Origin: Herbaspirillum sp. DW155
Lineage (GTDB): Bacteria > Pseudomonadota > Gammaproteobacteria > Burkholderiales > Burkholderiaceae_D
Reading direction: 5' to 3'
NCBI RefSeq assembly: GCF_037076565.1
Contig: NZ_AP029028.1
Location: 5,084,001-5,148,000, forward strand
Length of the DNA stretch: 64,000 nucleotides
In this document: in pieces, positions 32,408 through 41,865 of the stretch
Layout: each line of letters opens with the position of its first letter
Numbering within the stretch: position 1 is the stretch's first letter
Notes under the pieces: generated by a model
Database searches by the model: none
The model's input: only the letters and a program-made list of their open reading frames with translations
What the model was told of the DNA's origin: nothing
Made by a program: the position numbers and the translations under genes

Positions 32408-34498
32408 TCAATACTTCACATTGGCCGACACATAGACTGCCCGCCCGTCCCCCGGAGCATGCCGGGTCCGGTCATTGATCCAGACGTATTCATAGTAGCG
32501 ATTGGCCAGGTTCTTGAGCTGCAACTCCAGGCTCAGTGTGCGCGTGAGCTGATAGGTGGCGCTGGCATCGACGAGCGTATAGCCACCGAACTTGCCGCCG
32601 GTATTGGCGGTGGTCAGGTAATAGCTGCCCTGGCCGTTGACCGAGGCGGACAGCTTCAGGTCCGCGCTGGCCTGATAATCGATCCCGCCCGAATAGACGG
32701 TGCGCGGCACATGGTCGATCTCCTTGCCGATGGTATTGGGCGCCGTCGGGTCGGGCGTGACGATTTCCGAACGCTGGCGCGAATAGGCCAGCCACAGTGT
32801 GATGCGCTTGCCGGCACGCACATTGAGCTGCAGGTCGACACCGCTGCGCCGCGTGCTGCCGACGTTTTCAGAGTCGCCCGTGGGGTCGTTCAGACGCCGC
32901 CTGACCTCATCCGAAGCGCGCTGCTCCCACACCGCCACGCGACCATCCAGCCACTCCACCGGGGTGAACTTGAGACCGCTTTCCCAACCCTCGTTGAGGG
33001 ACGGCCGCAAGTCATTGTTGTTGGACTTGTAGGCCGCAGCGCCCGCGCCAACCTGGAAGGTCCGGCCCCAGTTGGCGTAGACACTGGCCTGGCGGATCGG
33101 CGTGTACACCACGCTCAGCTTGGGCTGGCGGATATAGCCGTAGTCCTGGATGCCATAGCTCACGCCGCGCGACGGGTCATTGAAACGTCCTCCCACGTGG
33201 TCCACGCGATAGCCGGGAATGATGCGCAGCGCCTCTACCGGCTTGATCACGGCCTGCACATAGGCGCCCACCGTATCGAAGACGAAATGATGATCGCGCG
33301 TCTGCGACACCCGCACCTGGTTGACGGTGTTGTAACGCGGACTCTGGTCTTCCTGACGCTCCAGGTTGAAACCACCTTCCAGTGCCAGGTCGCTCATGCC
33401 CCCCAGCGCCTGCCAGCGGGGACGATAGGTGGCCGTGGTCAGCAGGCCGTAGTGGGTCTCGTCGATGAGGCGTTCCTGCTGCGAGGTGGTGGAGGAATAG
33501 CGCAGCCAGCGCTGGTCGCGGACCCGGTTCAGGTAGAGCCTCGCACCGACCGAGAGCTGGTCGTCAATGTCGGCATCGACATGCAGACTGACCTGATCCA
33601 TCTGCCGGTTTCCGCCATCGGATTGGGCATAGGCATAGGAAGACGTCGGGTTGCTGTATGCATCCTGGGCGGTGAGGTAGCCCGGTTCCTGCGCGTAGGC
33701 GTTGGCATGGCGAATGCTCAGGCCGGTGCGATAGCGCCCGTCATCGCTGGTGTAGAACCACTTGCCGGAGAAGGCGATGTTCTCGCTCTGCGCATGCTGG
33801 CGGTAGCCATCCGATTTTTCGTAACCGAGAAAATAGTTCTGTGACCAGTTGCCGTTCTCCACGCCCTTGACCACTTGCACCTGGCGCGTGTTGAAGCTGC
33901 CATAGCTCAGGCGCGCTTCATCGTAGTTGCCACCCTGGCGGGTGACGATGTTGACGTTGCCGGCGATATTGTGCAGGCCGTAGCGCGCATCGTTGGTGCC
34001 GCGCACGACTTCGATGCGCTCGATGTCCAGCGGGAACAGCGTGCCCAGGAAGGGCATGCCGCCGGCATTGTCGTTGCTGGGCACGCCATCGATGAGGAGC
34101 TTGACGGCATTGACCTCGCCCTCACCGTTGAAGCCGCGAAAAGAAAGCTTGCCCGACTCGTTGCCCTGATGGAAGCGGGTCAGCATGACGCCCGGCGACT
34201 GCGCAAACAGCTCCCAGTTGTATTGCACCTGCTGTTGCTGGATGCGGTCGGCCCCGATCAGGTCGACCGAACTGAGCACATTGTTCACCGGCAGCGGGCC
34301 GCTGCGGCGGCCACTGACTTCCACCGTGCCCAGCGTGAGCGCAGAGTCCTCGCCAGCGCCGGCCGATTGCGCCATGGCCAAGGGTGCGGCGCCCAGGGCC
34401 AGCAGGCTGGACAGGGCGGTCAGTTTCAACATGGGTCGGGCGCGATGCAGCGGCCCGGGCCTGCGGGCAGAAATGATGGTCATTGGTCTTGTAATCAT
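32408..34498 (-). CDS. TonB-dependent outer-membrane receptor
   Basis: 696 residues. After a signal-peptide region (hydrophobic core LTALSSLLALGAAPLAMAQ, about 26-44) there is a plug domain with LTLGTVEVSG (TonB-box-like), LSFRGFNGEGEVNAVKLLID and IERIEVVRGTNDARYGLHNI. A 22-strand barrel ends in ANVKY. It imports a ferric siderophore or another large ligand using TonB energy. The true start may be 34483 or 34432, since no clear ribosome site decides. It is divergent from a LysR gene. Confidence 0.88.
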   Translation of the reverse strand: MITRPMTIISARRPGPLHRARPMLKLTALSSLLALGAAPLAMAQSAGAGEDSALTLGTVEVSGRRSGPLPVNNVLSSVDLIGADRIQQQQVQYNWELFAQSPGVMLTRFHQGNESGKLSFRGFNGEGEVNAVKLLIDGVPSNDNAGGMPFLGTLFPLDIERIEVVRGTNDARYGLHNIAGNVNIVTRQGGNYDEARLSYGSFNTRQVQVVKGVENGNWSQNYFLGYEKSDGYRQHAQSENIAFSGKWFYTSDDGRYRTGLSIRHANAYAQEPGYLTAQDAYSNPTSSYAYAQSDGGNRQMDQVSLHVDADIDDQLSVGARLYLNRVRDQRWLRYSSTTSQQERLIDETHYGLLTTATYRPRWQALGGMSDLALEGGFNLERQEDQSPRYNTVNQVRVSQTRDHHFVFDTVGAYVQAVIKPVEALRIIPGYRVDHVGGRFNDPSRGVSYGIQDYGYIRQPKLSVVYTPIRQASVYANWGRTFQVGAGAAAYKSNNNDLRPSLNEGWESGLKFTPVEWLDGRVAVWEQRASDEVRRRLNDPTGDSENVGSTRRSGVDLQLNVRAGKRITLWLAYSRQRSEIVTPDPTAPNTIGKEIDHVPRTVYSGGIDYQASADLKLSASVNGQGSYYLTTANTGGKFGGYTLVDASATYQLTRTLSLELQLKNLANRYYEYVWINDRTRHAPGDGRAVYVSANVKY

Positions 34499-34668
34499 CG
34501 AATGGCATGCGGCCTCGCCCGGCAGTCACGCTGCCGTCCCCTGGATGCCGCATGGGAAATCAGGAGCGGCAAGGATAAGCGGGGATGATGGCGAATTGAA
34601 TGTGGCAATTTGTCGCAGGGGCTTGCTACCATGCGTCATTTCAATCTCACCCAGCCGACCTGCCGCGC

Positions 34669-35580
34669 ATGAAAAAGACCGACCTCCGCACGCTCGACCT
34701 GAACCTGCTCAAGGCGCTGGCCGCCCTGCTGGACGAACGCAACGTCACGCGCGCCGCCGCCCGCCTGGGTGTGAGCCAGCCGGCCATGAGCGGCATCCTC
34801 ACGCGGCTGCGCGAGAGTTTCGATGACCCGCTGTTTGCGCGCGGCCAGCGCGGCATCATCCCGACGCCACGGGCGCTGGAGCTGGCCCAGCCGGTGCAGC
34901 GCGTACTGCGCGACATCGACGGCCTGCTGCATCCGCCGGTCTTCGACCCGGCCACTGCGCAACTGGATTTCACTATCGCCGCCACCGACTACGCCTTGCG
35001 GGCGGTGGCGCTGCCTTTTCTGGCTGCGCTCAAGCAGCATGCGCCGTATATCCGGGTGGCGCTGGCCTCGATGGAGGATGCGCCGCTGCAGGAGCGGCTG
35101 GAACGCGGCGAGATCGACCTGGCCCTCACCACGCCGCAGGACACCCCGCCCGGTCTGCATGCGCGGCGGCTCTTCGATGAACACTACGTCTGCGCGCTGC
35201 GCGAGGATCATCCGGTGGTGCGCGGGCGGCGCATGTCGCTCAGGCAGTTCTGTGCGCTCGACCATGCACTGGTGTCGTATGCAGGCGATCCCTTCCACGG
35301 CGTGACCGACCAGGCGCTGGCCCAGCGCGGATTGCAGCGGCGCGTGAGTCTGTCGGTCAAGCGCTTCCTCGTGCTGCCGGAAATCTTGCGCAATACCGAT
35401 CTGGTGGCGGTGGTTCCCTATCGGCTGGTGGCGGGCGTGGCCGGCCTGAAACTGCTGGACCCGCCACTGGAAATTGCCGGTTTCACCAAGACCGCCGCCT
35501 GGCATGAACGCACCCACCGCGATCCGGCTCAGCGCTGGCTGCGACAGTTGCTCTTTGCCACGGCGGGCTTGTTGCCTTAA
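34669..35580 (+). CDS. LysR-family transcriptional regulator (NodD-like subgroup)
   Basis: About 303 residues starting MKKTDLRTLDLNLLKALAAL. HTH residues 20-45 (AAARLGVSQPAMSGILTRL), followed by the DPLFARGQRGIIPTPRALEL stretch typical of the NodD/NahR-like subgroup, and an effector domain. Start 34669 was chosen because the HTH then begins at the usual distance; upstream in-frame codons are not LysR-like. It is divergent from the TonB receptor. The 3' end overlaps the stop of the converging SRPBCC gene by 4 bp. Confidence 0.88.
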   Translation: MKKTDLRTLDLNLLKALAALLDERNVTRAAARLGVSQPAMSGILTRLRESFDDPLFARGQRGIIPTPRALELAQPVQRVLRDIDGLLHPPVFDPATAQLDFTIAATDYALRAVALPFLAALKQHAPYIRVALASMEDAPLQERLERGEIDLALTTPQDTPPGLHARRLFDEHYVCALREDHPVVRGRRMSLRQFCALDHALVSYAGDPFHGVTDQALAQRGLQRRVSLSVKRFLVLPEILRNTDLVAVVPYRLVAGVAGLKLLDPPLEIAGFTKTAAWHERTHRDPAQRWLRQLLFATAGLLP

Positions 35581-36116
35581 CGGCGTGCAGCGACGGCCGC
35601 CGCTGCCCGGGCCAGACCGGTGATCCATTCCTGATGGGCATTGAGCATGGGATTGGGCAGGGTCGCCGCCAGCGTGCGGGCAGGCTGGCCGTTCTGGGTT
35701 TCCTGCGTGAGGATGCGCACGCGCCCGCCTTCCAGATCCTCGAACAGCCAGGCATGGTGCACATCCAGGCGCTGTGCGGCATCGCCCTCGACCCAGCCGT
35801 GCCAGGCCACGCGGGCGGCGTGGCCGGGCCGTGGCGGGACATACTCGGTCACCTGGGCCTCGACCGCAAAGCCGAAGGTGGTAAAGCGAAAACGTGCGCC
35901 CGCCGACAGCAGCGGGCCGCTGCCGTCGTGGAAGCGAATCTCGCTGGCGTTGCCGTAACAGGACGACCACGCGGTGGTGTCATTGAGCAGCGGCCACACC
36001 TGCGCCGCCGAGAGGCCGGCAATGATCACTTCATTGGAAACATAGTTGTCGGTGGTACCGGGCAGATAGCCGGCAGGCCAGACGATGGCGGCCTGGGTCG
36101 GGGCAGAAGCGGACAT
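35577..36116 (-). CDS. SRPBCC (START/Bet v 1 fold) family protein
   Basis: 179 residues. Beta-strand/helix pattern of polyketide-cyclase-like ligand-binding proteins: EVIIAGLSAAQVWPLLNDTT, then RFTTFGFAVEAQVTEYVPP, then HAWLFEDLEGGRVRILTQET and a long C-terminal helix. It probably binds or modifies a small hydrophobic compound. AGGAAC precedes the ATG. It belongs to a three-gene minus-strand cluster with a carboxymuconolactone-decarboxylase-like protein and a flavodoxin. Confidence 0.8.
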   Translation of the reverse strand: MSASAPTQAAIVWPAGYLPGTTDNYVSNEVIIAGLSAAQVWPLLNDTTAWSSCYGNASEIRFHDGSGPLLSAGARFRFTTFGFAVEAQVTEYVPPRPGHAARVAWHGWVEGDAAQRLDVHHAWLFEDLEGGRVRILTQETQNGQPARTLAATLPNPMLNAHQEWITGLARAAAAVAARR

Positions 36117-36197
36117 GGGAGTTCCTGGATGAATGTTGGACAGGTCTGCATGATGCAGTCCGGCGAATTATTCATCCAATCCTGAAAAGCGAATTTT

Positions 36198-36218
36198 GAT
36201 ATCAGCTGAACTGATATC
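36198..36218. promoter_or_regulatory. 8-bp inverted repeat GATATCAG-ctgaa-CTGATATC
   Basis: A perfect dyad between the CMD-family stop (36236) and the SRPBCC start (36116). On neither strand is it followed by a T-run, so it looks like an operator for the SRPBCC gene rather than a terminator. Confidence 0.4.
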
Positions 36219-36235
36219 TGGCTCACTCATCCGGA

Positions 36236-36937
36236 TCACTCCGCCATCACCACTGCCGCCGCCCTCTGTGCCAGACCCCAGCCGCAATAGAAGGCGATAT
36301 GCGCCAATGCCTCGCCAAACTGCTCACGGTGCAATCCGTGATGGCTGGCCAGGGCAAGATAGGCAGGCAGGCGCTCGGTCTGGCCCATCGCCGCCAGAGC
36401 CGCCAGGGTGACCAGGACACGTTCGCGCGCGGGCAGTCCGGGACGGCGCCAGATCTTCTGCAGCAAGACCGTTTCGGTGAAGTGCGCCAGTGCCGGCGAG
36501 AGCGAGGCCGTCTGCCCGATGCCGAACACCGCTTCCTGAAGGTGGAACGGAACGACCGCCGCCAGATCCAGCAACGGTGGTGCCGCAGCGGCCGGCAAGT
36601 CCACCTGCAGGCCGCGCTGCAGCAGCACCTCGCGCGCCGCGCCGATGGCGGCGAAGGCATTGGCCAGGCTGGCGTAGCAGCCCAGATGGGTCAGCAGCTC
36701 GCTCAGCTCGTCGGCCGACAGGCCGCTGTCGAGCGCCTTGTTGAAGTAATGCGGATAAGCCAGCGTGGCATTGCGTGCCACCAGGGCTGCCACCGTGACC
36801 AGGGCGCGCTCGCGTGTGCTCAGGCCGGGACGGTGCCACAGTTCATCGACCACGTGCTCGCGGGTCAGGTCGACCAGCGCCGGGGCCACGCTGGAGAGCA
36901 TCTCGAAGAGCGCATCGGTTGCAGAGGCTTGTGACAT
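36236..36937 (-). CDS. Carboxymuconolactone decarboxylase / AhpD-like family protein
   Basis: 233 residues in two homologous all-helical halves, each with the CMD pattern: first RPGLSTRERALVTVAALVAR... DELSELLTHLGCYASLANAF, second RPGLPARERVLVTLAALAAM... EQFGEALAHIAFYCGWGLA. The AhpD redox motif (CxxC) is absent, so it is closer to the decarboxylase branch or a non-redox homologue. The ATG is preceded by AAAGGAG. It is in a cluster with a flavodoxin and SRPBCC protein. Confidence 0.82.
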   Translation of the reverse strand: MSQASATDALFEMLSSVAPALVDLTREHVVDELWHRPGLSTRERALVTVAALVARNATLAYPHYFNKALDSGLSADELSELLTHLGCYASLANAFAAIGAAREVLLQRGLQVDLPAAAAPPLLDLAAVVPFHLQEAVFGIGQTASLSPALAHFTETVLLQKIWRRPGLPARERVLVTLAALAAMGQTERLPAYLALASHHGLHREQFGEALAHIAFYCGWGLAQRAAAVVMAE

Positions 36938-36954
36938 GACGGGCTCCTTTGCGC

Positions 36955-37512
36955 TCAGGCGCGGCCGCGTGCGAATTGTGCGGCCACTTCGGCCACGCGC
37001 TTGCCCAGGTAGGCCGCCGTGGCCAGGTCGCTGGCGCCGGGGGTAACGTCGGCAGGGGCATCGTCGGATTGCGCCATCGCGCCCAGCCAGCCACCGATGC
37101 GATTGAGTTCGTCACCGGTCTTGCCGGGGAACAGATCGATGCCCGTCCAGATCATGCCGTGCTGGGCGGCCAACAGCGCCATGGTCATCAGGGAATTGAG
37201 TTTGTCGCCATGCAGGGCGCCGGAATTGGTGAAGCCGGCAGCGACCTTGTTGCGCCAGGTCTGGGGGATCCACGCCTGGCGGGTGGAGTCTTCCATGAAC
37301 TGCTTGAAGCGCGCAGAGATGGTGCCGTTGTAGGTCGGCGAGCCGAAGATGACAGCCTCGCTGTCGGCGATGGCGCTCCAGTCGACACTGCCGGCCGATA
37401 GCGGCACCAGGATGGCGTGGGCACCCGCGATTTCCTCCACGCCGCGTGCCACGGATTGTGCGAGTTTTTCAGTGTGGCCGTAGCCGCTGTCGAAGACGAT
37501 GCTGATGTTCAT
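36955..37512 (-). CDS. Flavodoxin-fold NAD(P)H:quinone reductase-like protein (WrbA/FMN-reductase family)
   Basis: 185 residues. FMN phosphate loop FDSGYGHTEKLAQSV (about 7-21), the second FMN loop FGSPTYNGTISARFKQFM (about 76-93) and GALHGDKLNS as in WrbA-type proteins. It reduces quinones or other acceptors using NAD(P)H in the cytosol. CAGGAGAAACC precedes the ATG. It is divergent from the LysR gene at 37654. Confidence 0.88.
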   Translation of the reverse strand: MNISIVFDSGYGHTEKLAQSVARGVEEIAGAHAILVPLSAGSVDWSAIADSEAVIFGSPTYNGTISARFKQFMEDSTRQAWIPQTWRNKVAAGFTNSGALHGDKLNSLMTMALLAAQHGMIWTGIDLFPGKTGDELNRIGGWLGAMAQSDDAPADVTPGASDLATAAYLGKRVAEVAAQFARGRA

Positions 37513-37607
37513 GGTTTCTCCTGTGGATAAATCAAACGGGTCAAACGGTGACAGGGCTTATTCTGGGCAACATGATTCGATGACGGTAGCGGTGCAATCG
37601 TTTAGGA

Positions 37608-37621
37608 TTCATCAAGATGAA
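37608..37621. promoter_or_regulatory. Dyad TTCATC-aa-GATGAA in the flavodoxin/LysR promoter region
   Basis: A perfect 6-bp inverted repeat in the 141-bp divergent gap, 33 bp before the LysR start. It is a candidate regulatory site for the LysR protein. Confidence 0.35.
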
Positions 37622-37653
37622 CTTATCAATCTTTTTCCCGGAGAACATCTGGC

Positions 37654-38607
37654 ATGGATACTTCACAGCGGGTACGCGCGATCATTTCCTTCGTGCAGGC
37701 GGCCGATAGCGGCAGCTTTGCCGGTGCCGGCCGGGCGCTGGGCATTTCCTCCGCGGCGGTCAGCCAGAACGTGGCCGGACTGGAGACGGCGCTGGGCGTG
37801 CGGCTGATGAACCGCACCACGCGCAGCCTGAACCTGACCGAGGAAGGCAACGCCTTCCTGCGTCAGGCGCGCATTGCCCTGGATGCACTGGACCAGGCCA
37901 CCGATGCCGTAGTCGCTGCGCGCGCCGCGCCGGCCGGCCGTGTGCGCATCTCCACCAGCGCCGCCTTCGGACGCGAACAGTTGCTGCCGCTGCTGCCCGG
38001 CCTGACCCGGCGCTATCCGGCACTGTCGCTGGAGGTGGATTTCGATGACCGGGTGATCGATCTGGTACAGGACGGCTATGACCTGGCCATCCGCGGTGGA
38101 CGCATCGCCGATTCCTCGCTGGTCTCGCGCACCATCTGCAAACTGAATCTGGTGCTGGTGGCCAGCCCGGCCTACCTGGAAGCGCGCGGCACGCCGCGCC
38201 GGCCGCAGGACCTGCACAGGCACGACCTGATCACGCGCAAGTTCCTGGGGGGCAAGGTGTCGCCCTGGAATTTCCAGGGCAGCGACGGCAGCATGACGAC
38301 CTGGAATACCGAACAGGCGCTGCTGACCCTCTCCTCGCCGGAGACGCTGGTGCAGGCGGCATTGGCCGGCCTGGGCGTGGCCGAAGTGGGGGCACATCAT
38401 GCGTGGCGCCATCTTCAGCGCGGCGAACTGAAGGTGCTGCTGCCGCGCAGCCATCATCCGGGCCATTACGAGATGTGCCTGCAGTATCCGCATCGTGCGC
38501 TGGTGGCCCCGCGTGTGCGGGTGGCGGTGGATTATCTGCTGGAAAGTTTCGCGGCCATGGAAGAACTGCACGTGCCGCTGGCCGCGCTGCGCAGGTACGC
38601 AGCGTGA
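37654..38607 (+). CDS. LysR-family transcriptional regulator
   Basis: 317 residues. HTH at about 17-45 (GSFAGAGRALGISSAAVSQN), LMNRTTRSLNLTEEG wing, and an effector-binding domain of the common CrgA-like group. The start ATG 37654 has CGGAGAA upstream. It is divergent from the flavodoxin gene and probably regulates the three-gene cluster 35577-37512. Confidence 0.9.
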   Translation: MDTSQRVRAIISFVQAADSGSFAGAGRALGISSAAVSQNVAGLETALGVRLMNRTTRSLNLTEEGNAFLRQARIALDALDQATDAVVAARAAPAGRVRISTSAAFGREQLLPLLPGLTRRYPALSLEVDFDDRVIDLVQDGYDLAIRGGRIADSSLVSRTICKLNLVLVASPAYLEARGTPRRPQDLHRHDLITRKFLGGKVSPWNFQGSDGSMTTWNTEQALLTLSSPETLVQAALAGLGVAEVGAHHAWRHLQRGELKVLLPRSHHPGHYEMCLQYPHRALVAPRVRVAVDYLLESFAAMEELHVPLAALRRYAA

Positions 38608-38620
38608 TCGCGGGAAGGCT

Positions 38621-39085
38621 TCACTCCTGCTCGATCAGCGCCGTATAAGGCCCCGGCTGGCGCAGGACGTCGAGGTCGCCGCTGATGTGGCCCAGCCTGA
38701 CCAGTCCTTTCGAGTAGGCGAAGTCCTTGTAGAACAAGGCGATATTGCCCCAGGGCGCATAGAAGGCGATGTCACCGGTGCGCGGCGTATAGCCGTCCGG
38801 CTCGCCGCGCACATCGAGCTTGCGCGGCAGCTGGGCGATCTTCTCGGTCTGGTGATAGTCGGAGAGTTCCAGCGTGAGCGGCAGCTGCGCAGCGAAATCG
38901 CGGGCGGCCTGCCCGCCTTCGAGGCGGGCGGTGAGGATGGTGTCGGCAATGGTGATGCGCAGGGTCATGGGCAGCCTCTTAGCAGGGGAACGGGTCTGGG
39001 CCACGGCTTGCCAGGGCAACAGGCTTGCCATCGCAGCCATCAGGAAAGCGCTCAGTATCAGGCGCAGCAGGGATGAAGAAGACAT
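38621..39085 (-). CDS. Exported cyclophilin-like fold protein
   Basis: 154 residues: an N-terminal signal peptide or anchor (about 1-28, ending AVAQ) followed by a compact beta barrel with DTILTARLEGGQAARDFAAQ, LPLTLELSDYHQTEKIAQL and GDIAFYAPWGNIALFYKDF, matching the small bacterial cyclophilin-like family (not a proline isomerase in known cases). The function is unknown. It stands alone between two LysR genes. Confidence 0.78.
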   Translation of the reverse strand: MSSSSLLRLILSAFLMAAMASLLPWQAVAQTRSPAKRLPMTLRITIADTILTARLEGGQAARDFAAQLPLTLELSDYHQTEKIAQLPRKLDVRGEPDGYTPRTGDIAFYAPWGNIALFYKDFAYSKGLVRLGHISGDLDVLRQPGPYTALIEQE

Positions 39086-39200
39086 GGGCAGCCCGCAGGA
39101 AATTCATCTGCGCCGATTGTCGCCGCACCAGCGGTTTCCGATTAGCCCCGGCGCCCTGAATACTGTCATCAGCCCAGCTTATGAATCCGGCCTCCCGTCA

Positions 39201-40112
39201 TCAGCCTGGCTGGCGCGAGCGTCCTTCATAGCGCAGGGCATTGACCACCAGCGAAAACGCCGGCGAAGGCTGGCGCCGGCTCGGATAGTAGAGGTGATAG
39301 CCTTCGAAGACCGGGCACCAGTCCTCCAGCACCCGCACCAGCCGGCCGCTGTCGAGATGGGCTTGCAGGTCGTCTTCCGGCAGCAGTACCACGCCCAGTC
39401 CGGCCAGGGCAGCGTCGATCTGCGGCGGCACGGTGTTGAAGATGAGGGCGCCATCGACGCGCACGTTGATCTTCTCGCCGTCTTTTTCAAAATCCCACAC
39501 GTAGAGTCCGCCCGAGGTAGGCATGCGCTGGTTGATGCAATCCTGGGCCATCAGATCGTGCGGATGCTGCGGCACCGGATAGCGCGTGAAATACTCCGGC
39601 GAGGCCGCCACCACCATGCGCAACGGCGGGCCGATGGGTACCGCGATCATGTCGCGGTCGATGGTCCTGCCCCAGCGCACCCCGGCATCGAAGCGGTCCG
39701 CCACGATGTCGCGCAGGGCATAGCTCATGTCGAACTCCAGCTTGATGTCGGGATAGCGCTTCAACAGCGGCGCCAGCTTGGGCAGCAGGACGCGCTGGAT
39801 CATGCCGTCGCCACAGGTGAGGCGGACGGTCCCGCCGGGTTTTTCGCGCAGGGCGGTGAGCGCATCGAGCTCGGCTTCGATCTCGTCGAAGCGGTTGCCG
39901 ATGGTCTGGATCAGGCGCTCCCCTGCTGGCGTGAGCGCGATGCTGCGCGTGGTGCGGGTCAACAGGCGAATCTGCAGGCGCTCTTCGAGGCCGCGGATGG
40001 CTTGCGAGAGCGCCGATTGCGTCACACCCAGGGTGGCGGCGGCGCGCGTGAAACTGCCCTCACGCGCAACGGTGACAAAGCCCAGCAAGTCGTTGAGATT
40101 GCGTTTGATCAT
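39201..40112 (-). CDS. LysR-family transcriptional regulator
   Basis: 303 residues: MIKRNLNDLLGFVTVAREGS, then the HTH AAATLGVTQSALSQAIRGLE (about 25-44), LLTRTTRSIALTPAGERL, and an effector domain. It faces away from the MFS exporter gene at 40639, with which it would normally share a divergent promoter; that intergenic region now contains the 268-bp mobile element. Confidence 0.9.
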   Translation of the reverse strand: MIKRNLNDLLGFVTVAREGSFTRAAATLGVTQSALSQAIRGLEERLQIRLLTRTTRSIALTPAGERLIQTIGNRFDEIEAELDALTALREKPGGTVRLTCGDGMIQRVLLPKLAPLLKRYPDIKLEFDMSYALRDIVADRFDAGVRWGRTIDRDMIAVPIGPPLRMVVAASPEYFTRYPVPQHPHDLMAQDCINQRMPTSGGLYVWDFEKDGEKINVRVDGALIFNTVPPQIDAALAGLGVVLLPEDDLQAHLDSGRLVRVLEDWCPVFEGYHLYYPSRRQPSPAFSLVVNALRYEGRSRQPG

Positions 40113-40249
40113 GCAGCCACCCTTCCAATGGTGAGCAAGAACATCAGGTCAGCCTGAGATCGGCCCGCTGCAAACAGGACGCGATGCCGGAGGGGGATGG
40201 GATTCATTGATTAGTTCTTCTAATAGGGTAATTAAGGACTGATTACCTA

Positions 40250-40517
40250 GAACCCATTTCATAAATAGGCGTGAGTGCGAGCGAGTCCCGTTTGGGATGA
40301 AGTGCAAGGCGCGAATTTGGGTCAAGACTGGGCGTCTTGACCCAAATTCGTAACGCAGCAATTCGCCCAAACGGGCCGCTCCCTGCGGGTTCTGTCCAGA
40401 AAGGGCGCTGGCCGCGTTGCGCTCCTTGCGTGTGGCACCGCCACACGACGCGTCGCGCGCCTTGCCAGCGCCCTTTCTGGACAGAACGCATCTCACGCCT
40501 ATTTATGAAATGGGTTC
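40250..40517 (-). mobile_element. 268-bp MITE-like element, copy 2
   Basis: The exact reverse complement of copy 1 (17425-17692) except for one base (a C/T difference corresponding to 17521). It has the same terminal inverted repeats and flanking TA on each side (CTAG at both ends here). It is inserted in the divergent promoter region between the LysR gene (start 40112) and the MFS gene (start 40639), so it may alter expression of both. The near-identity implies recent movement or gene conversion. Confidence 0.85.
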
Positions 40518-40638
40518 TAGTCAATATGGAGCGGGCGCGCGACACTGGGCCGCTTCGACATTCTCCAGGGCAGACACTGCCAGTGCCGCGTACGCTCCAT
40601 GGCGTGAGGCGGCTGGCAGGGTATTGCCGGTCATCATC

Positions 40639-41865
40639 ATGAGCAGTTCTTCTTCCACCGTATTGCCTCTCTCGTCGGACGCACCAGCGCACGCCTGCTG
40701 GAGCGGCGTCTTCGCCATGACGCTCACGGCCTTCGCGCTGGTGGCCTCCGAATTCATGCCGGTCAGCCTGCTGACACCCATCGCACATGATCTCGGGGTC
40801 AGCGAAGGGCTGGCCGGGCAGGCCATCTCGGTCTCCGGCACCTTCGCCGTCCTCACCAGCCTGTCGATTGCACGCCTGGCCGGCAGGCTGCCGCGCAAGA
40901 CGCTGCTGCTGTGGCTGACAGCGTTGATGCTGCTGTCCGCTCCGGTCATTGCATGGGCGCCCAACTATCCCGTCTACATGGCCGGGCGGGTCTTGATCGG
41001 CATCGCCATCGGCGGCTTCTGGTCGATGTCGGCCGCTGCGGCCATCCGCCTGGTACCGCCGCACAAGGTGGGGCGCGCCCTGGCCATCTTCAATGGCGGC
41101 AATGCCCTGGCCACCGTGGTGGCCGCACCGCTGGGCAGCTATCTCGGTGCCGTCATCGGCTGGCGCGGCGCCTTCCTGTGCCTGGCGCCGGTGGCCTTGC
41201 TGGCACTGCTGTGGCAAGGGGCCAGCCTGCCGCCGATGCGTCCTGCGGCGCGTGCACAGGCCGCACCGCATCCACTGGCCCTGCTCGCCACACCTCTGGT
41301 GGCCCTGGGCATGGCGGGTGCGAGCCTGCTCTTCATGGGCCAGTTCACGCTCTTCACCTATCTGCGTCCCTTCCTCGAAAACGAGACGCGCGTGCAGGTG
41401 CAAACCCTGTCGCTGATCCTGCTGCTGATCGGCGTGGCCGGCTTCATCGGCACCATGCTGATCGGGCGGTGGCTGCAGCGTTCGTTCTATGCCACGCTGG
41501 TCTTCATCCCGCTGCTGATGGCCATCATCGCGCTGGCACTGGTGGCCTGCGGTCATCACGTGTTGCCGGTGAGCCTGCTGCTGGCGCTGTGGGGCCTGGT
41601 GACGACGGCGGCCCCCGTGGGCTGGTGGTCGTGGGTGGCCCGTACCCTGCCCGAGAACGCCGAAGCCGGTGGCGGGCTGATGGTCGCGCTGGTGCAACTG
41701 GCCATCGGACTGGGATCGACCATGGGCGGCCTGCTGTTCGATCACGGCGGCTATCAATTCAGCTTCTTTGCCAGCGCCGGCGTGCTGCTGGCCGCTGCCT
41801 TGCTGGCCGCGCTCACGGCACGCCAGGATCGCGGGCATTCAGTCACCAAGAGGACATCTCCATGA
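40639..41865 (+). CDS. MFS transporter, DHA1 drug/nucleoside efflux type
   Basis: About 408 residues with twelve hydrophobic segments. The start [20 protein letters not shown] and the loop-2/3 region [14 protein letters not shown] followed by [16 protein letters not shown] place it in the 12-TM DHA1 family, close to arabinose/purine-nucleoside exporters (NepI/YdhP-like). The start was set at ATG 40639; the longer frame runs back into the mobile element. Its stop overlaps the cupin start by 4 bp. Confidence 0.88.
   Translation: MSSSSSTVLPLSSDAPAHACWSGVFAMTLTAFALVASEFMPVSLLTPIAHDLGVSEGLAGQAISVSGTFAVLTSLSIARLAGRLPRKTLLLWLTALMLLSAPVIAWAPNYPVYMAGRVLIGIAIGGFWSMSAAAAIRLVPPHKVGRALAIFNGGNALATVVAAPLGSYLGAVIGWRGAFLCLAPVALLALLWQGASLPPMRPAARAQAAPHPLALLATPLVALGMAGASLLFMGQFTLFTYLRPFLENETRVQVQTLSLILLLIGVAGFIGTMLIGRWLQRSFYATLVFIPLLMAIIALALVACGHHVLPVSLLLALWGLVTTAAPVGWWSWVARTLPENAEAGGGLMVALVQLAIGLGSTMGGLLFDHGGYQFSFFASAGVLLAAALLAALTARQDRGHSVTKRTSP

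Noticed and set aside
32315-33844. 509-codon plus-strand frame
   Set aside because: Antisense to the TonB receptor, which has clear domains on the minus strand.
40243-41838. 531-codon minus-strand frame over the MFS gene and mobile element
   Set aside because: His/Gln/Arg-rich shadow of the MFS gene; the part inside the element repeats at both copies and has no gene-like signals.
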